From assembly GCA_052390415.1 (NCBI GenBank), contig JBQTGY010000033.1, positions 62,001 to 126,000 on the forward strand: 64,000 nt of DNA. Reading direction: 5' to 3'. The position numbers and the translations under genes were made by a program. Positions 52,988-61,558 of this stretch are shown one piece after another (the first letter of the stretch is position 1; each line of letters opens with the position of its first letter). The notes below the pieces were generated by a model. The model was not told the DNA's origin, ran no database searches, and was given only the letters and a program-made list of their open reading frames with translations. The stretch comes from JANNWF01 sp052390415 (GTDB taxonomy: Bacteria > Pseudomonadota > Gammaproteobacteria > Xanthomonadales > Xanthomonadaceae).

Positions 52988-54151
52988 TCATGAAGCTGGC
53001 GCGCTCCCACCCATATCTCGGTCATCGGCAATGAGGGTCTGCCAACACTTCTGCAAGGCAAGCGCGCCCAACCAATCATGGTGAAATCGTGCCGACGCGT
53101 CCGCGAGTTGTGCCAGCCGAGCGGGATCGTCGCGCAACTCCCGTAGTGCGCCCAACAAAGCGCCGGGATCGGCATTCACCGTCAAGGCAGGCAGACTTGG
53201 CACACCCGCCGGAAGCGAATAATTCCGTTGGGTAACCACTGCCTTGCCTGCGGCAAGCGCCAAGTACACCTTGAATGGCAACACGCGAGCGGCTTTGCCC
53301 TCGCCGCCAAAAACCCCCAGACAGACGTCGCATGCGGCGATCCGCGCAGCCAATGCGTCAATCGACATCCAGCTGCGCTCCCACAGCACGGGTGCGCGAT
53401 TGGGGTCTTTGAGCAACTGATCCAGCAATGCAGCCTCCTGACCATCGCCCACCAAGTGAAAGCTCAATCCCGAATCGCCGGCCGCCGAGCGGATGGCCTC
53501 AGCCAACACCGAAATACCGTGCAAGGGAATGAGGGTGCCAATGAAAAGCACGTGCAGCGGCTGCGCGACGAGGCGCGGCTTGCACGGCAACGCTAGAAAG
53601 GGAGCGTCCTCGATAGCGAGTGGGAACGCGCGCACGCGCCGCGAATCCAGCCGAAACTCTGCAATCATCCAGTCACGATTGGCGACCGAATCGACGAGCA
53701 CGAACTGCGCGGCACGCAGCGCGCGTGCTTCAAAGGCCTTGCAGAGAGTGGCCAATACGTTGGGACCGGTTGTTCGTCGGCGATCCCGAAATGCCGAGTC
53801 CCACAGCGAAATATAGGCGTCAGCAACGATTCGAGGTCGCCAACGCCGTGGCAACCACGAGGCCCACCAAAGCAGGAACACGGACGGATAAGGCGCGTAT
53901 ACCAAGGCGCGCGGTCGCAGCAACACCCGCAGCAAGGCCGCAGCGTTGCCAAACAGCAAGCGCAGGCCAAGTGCCAATCGGTTGACCAGCGGGCCGCGCG
54001 TCATCCGCCAAAGATGAACGTGCTCCGGTAACCAATTCGCGTGGTCTTCAACTTCCCAGTCCCCGCTCGTTGCGAGCACACGCATGGTCTGCTCGGCATT
54101 CGGATAACCGCTGCCACGAAGGCCGACGCCGGCAACGTACAAGCGAGTCAA
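52988..54151 (-). CDS. Glycosyltransferase (GT4-like)
   Basis: A 387-residue glycosyltransferase with the GT-B fold of GT4. It starts LYVAGVGLRGSGYPNAEQTMRVL, and the C-terminal half has LHVLFIGTLIPLHGISVLAEA, FHLVGDGQEAALLDQLL and FPFKVYLALAAGKAVVTQ with an E/KxxxxxxxE-like GVFGGEGKAARVLPFK loop that would hold the sugar nucleotide. It begins with TTG, overlapping the methyltransferase stop (TTGA), so translation is coupled. With two methyltransferases upstream it probably builds a surface glycan or modified glycolipid. Acceptor and donor are unknown. Confidence 0.85.
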   Translation of the reverse strand: MTRLYVAGVGLRGSGYPNAEQTMRVLATSGDWEVEDHANWLPEHVHLWRMTRGPLVNRLALGLRLLFGNAAALLRVLLRPRALVYAPYPSVFLLWWASWLPRRWRPRIVADAYISLWDSAFRDRRRTTGPNVLATLCKAFEARALRAAQFVLVDSVANRDWMIAEFRLDSRRVRAFPLAIEDAPFLALPCKPRLVAQPLHVLFIGTLIPLHGISVLAEAIRSAAGDSGLSFHLVGDGQEAALLDQLLKDPNRAPVLWERSWMSIDALAARIAACDVCLGVFGGEGKAARVLPFKVYLALAAGKAVVTQRNYSLPAGVPSLPALTVNADPGALLGALRELRDDPARLAQLADASARFHHDWLGALALQKCWQTLIADDRDMGGSAPAS

Positions 54152-54987
54152 TGGGAGCCGTTATCCGATCGCTTGGCGATCAGCACCAGATTCAGCGAAT
54201 GCGTGACCTCGGCTGCTATCTTGATGGCGCGCTCATCGAAGCCATAGTTCGGCTTTTCGCCGCTGACCTCGGCGACCACAGACCTCCCCTGACCCTTGAT
54301 CGCATGCAGCAGATCGAGGCCACGGCGCCTAAGCGTTGCTGGAACGAACGGCAAGGTGAATGGCAGGGTCAGCCATTTGGTGAGGCGATATCGGCGAATC
54401 TCGACGCCCGCCACTTCCCACTCCGCACCCATCCGCAAACAGGCTTCGATCTGCAGGACCGGCGCGACAATGGCCACCAGACTTTGTGCCGAATACTCGC
54501 GCAGGTGCCACCGGTTCCAGGGCTTCTGGCCCGGCAGCAGACGATGCTGGCGGTCCGGAGTGATGATCAGGATCAGGCCACCGCGGCGCAGCACGCGCCG
54601 CGCTTCGCGCAAGTAAGCGCCCTCGTCGACCACATGCTCGATTACCTGGAATGACAGCACGACGTCGAAGGACTCATCGTCGAATGGCAGTCTCGCGTCG
54701 GCTTCTGCCAACTCGAACTTCAGATTTGGCGCGCTGTGGCGAGCCCTGGCAAAAGCCACCGCATCGGCAGCCACATCGACGCCGATCACGCTTTGCGCCA
54801 CCGTAGCCATACGCGCCGCGCCGTAGCCGCTTCCGCACCCCAAGTCGAGCACGCGCTTATCGCGGCAATGCGGCTGAGCATAGTCGTAGCTGGCCGAATG
54901 GGTCAGGTAAATGACATAGGCGGATCGCGAACGATGATAAGCATCCTCGATCATCCGCTCGCCGGTTGGCTCAAGCTCGGTCCTCAC
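54148..54987 (-). CDS. Class I SAM-dependent methyltransferase
   Basis: A 279-residue methyltransferase with motif I RVLDLGCGSGYGAARMAT, motif II ending VIGVDVAADAVAFAR, motif III LPFDDESFDVVLSFQVIEHVVDE and post-motif RRGGLILIITPDR. The start is GTG at 54987: GGGAGGAGGCC precedes it at ideal spacing. The open frame to 55128 upstream adds an Arg-rich, non-conserved leader. It is 1 of 3 genes in a leftward group, downstream of the methyltransferase at 55168 and coupled to the glycosyltransferase by a TTGA overlap. Confidence 0.9.
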   Translation of the reverse strand: MRTELEPTGERMIEDAYHRSRSAYVIYLTHSASYDYAQPHCRDKRVLDLGCGSGYGAARMATVAQSVIGVDVAADAVAFARARHSAPNLKFELAEADARLPFDDESFDVVLSFQVIEHVVDEGAYLREARRVLRRGGLILIITPDRQHRLLPGQKPWNRWHLREYSAQSLVAIVAPVLQIEACLRMGAEWEVAGVEIRRYRLTKWLTLPFTLPFVPATLRRRGLDLLHAIKGQGRSVVAEVSGEKPNYGFDERAIKIAAEVTHSLNLVLIAKRSDNGSH

Positions 54988-55167
54988 GGCCTCCTCCCTG
55001 CTGAATCGCCTGTGGCCCCATCGCTGCGGCCCACCGCCAAGATGCCCGGAGCTTGCCGTGCCTGATTGCGAACCCGCTGGCCAATCAACCGCGCCCGCAC
55101 GCTTTCTCCGAAGCAACTCCGCGAGCATGCAAAGCGCGTTTGGCCAAGCTGTGTGATCACGTTCTTT

Positions 55168-55992
55168 CTAGCTCGCCACGCCTTCACGCGGAGTCGGCGC
55201 TGCTCGCGCCAAAACCAGGTACCCGCTACCCAGATCCAGGCGGGAAGTCATGGCCTGCAGGACAAAGTTGGCGCGCAAGGCAAGTCGGCCGACCATGCTG
55301 TTCATACGCCCGAACAGCTTCTGATACTCACGGCGATCCACGCCACTTTGGGCTGAAGCCTGCGCAGAAGACGTCGAATCACCCCGTTCCTTCAGCAGTC
55401 TTCGATACGTGCGCACGCCCCACCATTCGGTCAAATTGGCCAACGGAAATCCATAACACTCGAAGTGAAGAATGCTCAGCTGGCGGGAGTTGAACAGTGA
55501 CAACAGGTCAACCCGATCATAGCGCCGATAGTGTCCGGCCCACTCGTCGCCGGCGCTCCAGCGCGAGCGGTGCGCGGGAACCGTCAGGCAAAGCAAGCCA
55601 CCAGGCTTCAGATAGGTGAGCCACTCGTCGAGCGCCTTGCCGTCTTCTTCAATATGCTCGAGCACATCCAATGCACACAGCAGGTCAAAGTGGCCTTGCC
55701 AACCGGTTTGCGGCGTTGCCACCAGTACTTGGTTGCCGCCTGTCGCTTCGCCGAGTCGCTGCGCCACCGCCAGGGCGGAGGGCGAAGTTTCCAGCCCGGT
55801 GGCGGCGTGTCCGATGGCAGCCAGTTCATCGAGTAGTGCACCGGCGCCGCAGCCAATCTCGAGCAGGCGACCGGCGGGCAGGCGACGCAACACGCGCAGC
55901 ACGCGTCGCCGTCGCAACAGATAGCGAATCGGCGGCACCCAACCCAGCACAGGCGCAACCAGGCCAAACAGTGGCGAACGCGTGTACTCCAT
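55168..55992 (-). CDS. Class I SAM-dependent methyltransferase (UbiG-like)
   Basis: A 274-residue methyltransferase with motif I RLLEIGCGAGALLDELAAIG, LCALDVLEHIEEDGKALDEWLTYLKPGGLLCLTVPAHR (motifs III and post), and an extended C-terminal region unlike UbiG itself. The SAM site is complete; the substrate is unknown but a glycan or lipid group is plausible given the neighbouring glycosyltransferase. Start uncertain: I chose ATG 55992 (MEYTRSPLFG), while TTG 56043 is in frame. It is 180 bp upstream of the methyltransferase at 54987, leftward. Confidence 0.85.
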   Translation of the reverse strand: MEYTRSPLFGLVAPVLGWVPPIRYLLRRRRVLRVLRRLPAGRLLEIGCGAGALLDELAAIGHAATGLETSPSALAVAQRLGEATGGNQVLVATPQTGWQGHFDLLCALDVLEHIEEDGKALDEWLTYLKPGGLLCLTVPAHRSRWSAGDEWAGHYRRYDRVDLLSLFNSRQLSILHFECYGFPLANLTEWWGVRTYRRLLKERGDSTSSAQASAQSGVDRREYQKLFGRMNSMVGRLALRANFVLQAMTSRLDLGSGYLVLARAAPTPREGVAS

Positions 55993-56070
55993 CGAGTGAG
56001 GCGATGCGGGATGCACGTCAGCGAGATCGGGCGCAGGCTTCAAGCGGGTTCACACCGCGATCCAGACCGG

Positions 56071-57948
<1,878 letters not shown>

Positions 57949-58207
57949 GGGTGGACCTTTGCAGTGGACAAAACGGCGAGTCGTTCGTGGGCATTCTAAA
58001 GCGTGCGCCGCGTTCAACACCGAGCATCGTTGCAGACGACCGCCGCCGTCGCATCCGTCAGAATCGATTCAGTGCCATCGGCTCAGTCTGAAGCTCCGCG
58101 CACCGGTCACATCATGCGGGTCTGATCGGGCTGGAAGCGGGCTGGGGTGGGTTTGTCGTCTTCACCCCGGCGCTGGGATTATCCATGGTCCGGTCAAGGA
58201 GAAACCT

Positions 58208-58657
58208 ATGAAGACTGTTCCAACACCTGCTTGGTCGTTGCTTGCTTCTGCACTGTTGCTGGCGGCAACCAGCACGCGTGCCTCGGCCGGCGACAGCTGT
58301 GCACGTGTCAGCACCTTCGATGTGGGCGCACGCGGCGACAATTTGTTTGCGGCGGTGTTGATATCGGTCGACGGCGAACTACCCGGCCCAACCCACGCCG
58401 ATTCGTGGCGCATCGAGCCCGGCCCTCACACGCTTTCCGTCGCCGAGGCCATCGATTCCAATCGCTTCTCGGCGATCAACAATCGCGCGCGCGACGGCAG
58501 CCAAGGCAACCGTTACAAGGAACTCACCCTGGTCGCTGAAGCCGGCATGACCTATCGACTGGCCGCGCGCTTTCATCCCGACAAGGCCAATCAGGTCCGC
58601 GGTGGCGGGCATTGGGAGCCGGTGATCTGGAAGACGTCGGCGGAGGCCTGCGGCTGA
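58208..58657 (+). CDS. Secreted hypothetical protein, 149 aa
   Basis: A 149-residue exported protein. The signal peptide is residues 1-27 (SLLASALLLAATSTRASA), followed by a beta-rich mature domain with two Cys (DSCARVSTF, SAEACG) likely to be bonded. Middle text is LISVDGELPGPTHADSWRIEPGPHTLSVAEAI and TYRLAARFHPD, a pattern seen in small periplasmic or outer-membrane-associated proteins with PEGA-like features. AAGGAGAAACCT before the ATG at 58208 is a strong ribosome binding site. It is divergent from thiC. Confidence 0.8.
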   Translation: MKTVPTPAWSLLASALLLAATSTRASAGDSCARVSTFDVGARGDNLFAAVLISVDGELPGPTHADSWRIEPGPHTLSVAEAIDSNRFSAINNRARDGSQGNRYKELTLVAEAGMTYRLAARFHPDKANQVRGGGHWEPVIWKTSAEACG

Positions 58658-58666
58658 CCCCAGTCG

Positions 58667-58834
58667 CTAGTGGGCTGTAACGGATGAAGCGGAAGTGGGA
58701 TCGCGACCGGATGGGCGAGATGGACGCCGCTCCGGAGCGAGGCCAATAGCCAAAGCGATTGGCGGAGTGAGGAGCAAGTCCAGCGCGGCCAGACCGAGCG
58801 AGCTACTTTCGATTTGTCCGTTACAGTCCACCAG
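58667..58834. mobile_element. MITE-like inverted-repeat element, 168 bp
   Basis: CTAGTGGGCTGTAACGGA (58667-58684) and the complement CTGGTGGACTGTAACGGA (58817-58834) are terminal inverted repeats with 16 of 18 matches; similarity continues weakly inward for about 14 bp. No coding frame is inside. It fits a non-autonomous element or a large hairpin repeat. Confidence 0.55.
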
Positions 58835-58867
58835 TGGCCGCGGAGGCGCTCGTGGAAGTTGCGAGCG

Positions 58868-59563
58868 CTACGCCAAGCCCGCGTAAAGCGTCTGCACATC
58901 GTCATCCTCATCGATGGCCTGCAGGAAGGCTTCCACTTCCTCGCGCTCGGCGGCACCCAGGCTGACCGGGCTCTTGGGACGGTAGCCGAGATACGCCTTT
59001 TGCACCTCGAATCCGAAATCCGGCAGGCGCTTCTGCACCGCGTCGAGGTCGCTGGGCGCGGTCAGAAACAGCACGCCAGTTTCCTCGACACTGAAATCGT
59101 CGGCGCCTGATTCGATCGCGGCCAGCTCCGGATCGGCATCGGCCGAGTGTGCTTCGGCTTCGATCATGCCGAGGTAGTCAAAATCCCACGACACCGAGCC
59201 GGTGCTGCCGAGTTGGCCCTTGCGAAACAGCACGCGAATGTTGGACACCGTGCGATTCAAGTTGTCCGTCAAACATTCGACGATCACCGGCACCCGATGC
59301 GGCGCAAAGCCTTCATAGGTGAGTTTTTCGTAGTCGGCGCCACCTTCCAACAGGCCAGCGCCCTTCTTGATGGCGCGTTCCAGCGTCTCGCGTGGCATCG
59401 AGGCTTTGCGCGCTTGCTCCACCGCCAAACGTAGACGCGAATTCATCGCCGGATCGCTGCCTGCACGCGCGGCAACGGTAATTTCGCGAACCAGTTTGGT
59501 GAACACCAAGCCTCTGGCGCTGGCCGATGTTTCCTTGATCTTGGTTTTCCACTGCGCGCCCAT
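58868..59563 (-). CDS. YebC/PmpR family (TACO1-like) DNA- or ribosome-associated protein
   Basis: A 231-residue YebC-family protein: GAQWKTKIKETSASARGLVFTKLVREITVAARAGSDPAMN at the N-terminus, then the RLRLAVEQARKASMPRETLERAIKKG segment, APHRVPVIVECLTDNLNRTVSNIRVLFRKGQLGSTGSVSWDFD in the middle, and DDVQTLYAGL near the end. Known members act as regulators or as ribosome helpers at proline stretches. KIKETSASARG replaces the more usual HKKAAQDAKRGK-type start, so it is the second, YeeN-like type. The ATG at 59563 is preferred over an in-frame GTG. Confidence 0.92.
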   Translation of the reverse strand: MGAQWKTKIKETSASARGLVFTKLVREITVAARAGSDPAMNSRLRLAVEQARKASMPRETLERAIKKGAGLLEGGADYEKLTYEGFAPHRVPVIVECLTDNLNRTVSNIRVLFRKGQLGSTGSVSWDFDYLGMIEAEAHSADADPELAAIESGADDFSVEETGVLFLTAPSDLDAVQKRLPDFGFEVQKAYLGYRPKSPVSLGAAEREEVEAFLQAIDEDDDVQTLYAGLA

Positions 59564-59608
59564 TGGCACCCGCCTCTGCCTGAGTTAGCCGGGCATTCTA
59601 GCCGCACA

Positions 59609-60262
59609 TCAACGAGGCGCGTAGGCGCGCAGGAACAAATCAACCACCTTGCCAATATGGACCTCGGCCTGCTTGCGAGTGGGTGCTTCGCAGACCCCAA
59701 TCAACATGCGCATGTGGCACAGGCCCTTGACCAGACAGAAGAAGTGTCCAGCCGCATCCGCCGCGCTATCAATCTTCAACGATCCGGCCGCATTGGCTTG
59801 CTTCAACAGCACTTCAAACTCACTCAGGATGCGCTGCGGACCCGCCTCGAAGAACAGCGCCGCCAGCTTGCTGTTGGCCGGTGCCTGCGCCGCCATCATC
59901 CGGTACATGGTCACGGTTTCATCGTTGGTGACCAACTCATGAAATGCGCGTGCGATGGTCAGCAGGCGATCGCGAATGGCCATGCTGCCGGCCGCCCACT
60001 CGAAGAACGCGTGCGGCAGTTGTTCTTCACAGCGTGCCTTCACGGCTTCCCGAAACAAGGTGTCCTTGTCGCTGAAGTGGCTGTAGACCGTGAGCTTGGA
60101 AACACCCGCCTCGGCCGCGATCGCGTCCATGCTGACGCCGTCGAGCCCGTGGACAGGAAACAGGCGCTTGGCGGCGTCGAGAATCGCTGCGCGCTTCTCC
60201 AGATCCTTCGGTCGGCCGGGGCCGGTCGCCGCCTTCTTGGCGGTTGGCTTCCTGTTGGTCAC
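59609..60262 (-). CDS. TetR family transcriptional regulator
   Basis: A 217-residue repressor. The helix-turn-helix is RAAILDAAKRLFPVHGLDGVSMDAIAAEAGVSKLTVYSHFSDKDTLF (about residues 25-70), strongly TetR/AcrR-like. The C-terminal domain, with LVKGLCHMRMLIGVCEAPTRKQAEVHIGKVVDLF, is of the TetR_C_33-like group found next to RND pumps. It is divergent from the RND adaptor at 60408 and probably represses that pump. Start uncertain: GTG 60262 (MTNRKPTAKK) or TTG 60289. Confidence 0.9.
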   Translation of the reverse strand: MTNRKPTAKKAATGPGRPKDLEKRAAILDAAKRLFPVHGLDGVSMDAIAAEAGVSKLTVYSHFSDKDTLFREAVKARCEEQLPHAFFEWAAGSMAIRDRLLTIARAFHELVTNDETVTMYRMMAAQAPANSKLAALFFEAGPQRILSEFEVLLKQANAAGSLKIDSAADAAGHFFCLVKGLCHMRMLIGVCEAPTRKQAEVHIGKVVDLFLRAYAPR

Positions 60263-60289
60263 CAGAAAAGCGCCCGAACGGATGCGCAA

Positions 60290-60407
60290 AAAGAATTTTG
60301 GATAGACCTGATTTTGGCGGACATCGGGAAATAGTGGACTACTCAGTTCGATAATTTTACTATACCGGCCAGTTCAGATACTACCGCCCATCCGGGCAGG
60401 ACCTCGC
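60290..60407. promoter_or_regulatory. Divergent promoter region of the TetR regulator and RND adaptor
   Basis: The AT-rich centre (60345-60366) holds TACTAT and TATACC, plausible -10 boxes, flanked by ATAGT and ACTAT inverted half-sites. A TetR operator is likely here, but I cannot define its edges. Confidence 0.4.
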
Positions 60408-61532
60408 ATGACCCGTCGCCGCGTTGATTCGTTGTTCATGGTTGCCGCTTGCACGGCACTGCTGGCGCTCACCTTGCAGCTCACCGGTTGCGGAAGTGCA
60501 CACGACGAAGCACCGCCGGCACGGCCGGCCATGGTCGTGCAGCCACGACCTACCGCGGCCGATTTCGTGGTCTTTCCGGGCGAAGTGCGCGCGCAATACG
60601 AGCCCGCCCTGGCCTTTCGCATTGGCGGCAAGATTACCCGCCGTCTGGTCGATGTCGGCGATCAGGTCAAACAGGGCGACTTGCTGGCCGAACTGGACCC
60701 CGAGGACGTGCGTCTGCAGGTGCAATCCGCGCAAGCACAACTGACCGCTGCGCAAGCGGACATGGACTTGGCCCGCAACGAGCTGGATCGGCACCGCGCC
60801 CTGCTTGAGCGCAAGCTGATCAGCACCTCATTGTTTGAGACCCGTGAAACCCAGTTCCGCGCCGCCCAGGCGCGGGCCGCGCAGATCAAGGCGCAGCTCG
60901 ACGTCGCCCAGAACCAAGCCGGTTATGCGCAGTTGCGCGCCAGTGACACCGGCGTGGTGGCGCAGCGGCTGGCGGAAACCGGGCAGGTGGTGGCGGCTGG
61001 ACAGACCGTATTCGTGTTGGCGGCCGAAGGTGATCGCGAGGTTGCGATCAATTTGCCCGAGCAGACGATTTCGCAGTTCAAGGTCGGTCAGCAAGTCGCC
61101 GTCGGGCTGTGGTCCAAGCCTGACCAGCAGTTGGTGGGAACCATCCGCGAGCTGGCACCCAGCGCCGATCCTTTGGCGCGCACCTACGCGGCGCGCATCG
61201 CCCTGACCGGCAGCGATGAAGGCGTCGATCTCGGGCAGAGCGCGCGGGTGTTTTTCGCCAGCGCCAACGCGGCGGCCCTGTCGTTACCACTGCCGGCGGT
61301 GAGTGCCGATGGCGGCCGCAGTTTTGTCTGGGTGGTGGATCCACGCAAACTCACCGTCGCCCGCAGAGAAGTGACGATTGGTGCATTCGGCGATGACAGC
61401 GTTCCGGTATTGAGTGGTCTGGAGGCCAATGAATGGGTGGTGGCCGCAGGCAGCCACCTGCTGAGCGAAGGTCAAAGCGTGCGTCCGGTCGACCGCGAAA
61501 ATCGCGTGGTCAACATGACTCCGGCGAGCTAG
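60408..61532 (+). CDS. RND efflux periplasmic adaptor lipoprotein (AcrA-like)
   Basis: A 374-residue adaptor with a lipoprotein signal; the lipobox is LTGC with Cys28. Lipoyl halves are FRIGGKITRRLVDVGDQVKQGDLLAELDPEDVRLQ and GYAQLRASDTGVVAQRLAETGQVVAAGQTVF, with a coiled-coil hairpin (residues about 105-165) between. It carries substrate from the pump encoded 26 bp downstream towards an outer-membrane channel, not encoded here. The TetR gene divergent to it probably controls both. Confidence 0.93.
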   Translation: MTRRRVDSLFMVAACTALLALTLQLTGCGSAHDEAPPARPAMVVQPRPTAADFVVFPGEVRAQYEPALAFRIGGKITRRLVDVGDQVKQGDLLAELDPEDVRLQVQSAQAQLTAAQADMDLARNELDRHRALLERKLISTSLFETRETQFRAAQARAAQIKAQLDVAQNQAGYAQLRASDTGVVAQRLAETGQVVAAGQTVFVLAAEGDREVAINLPEQTISQFKVGQQVAVGLWSKPDQQLVGTIRELAPSADPLARTYAARIALTGSDEGVDLGQSARVFFASANAAALSLPLPAVSADGGRSFVWVVDPRKLTVARREVTIGAFGDDSVPVLSGLEANEWVVAAGSHLLSEGQSVRPVDRENRVVNMTPAS

Positions 61533-61558
61533 CCCGCACTTACCAGGAGCAGCATGCC

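Noticed and set aside
57949..58207. Possible TPP riboswitch before thiC
   Set aside because: The conserved core motifs are not present on the thiC strand.
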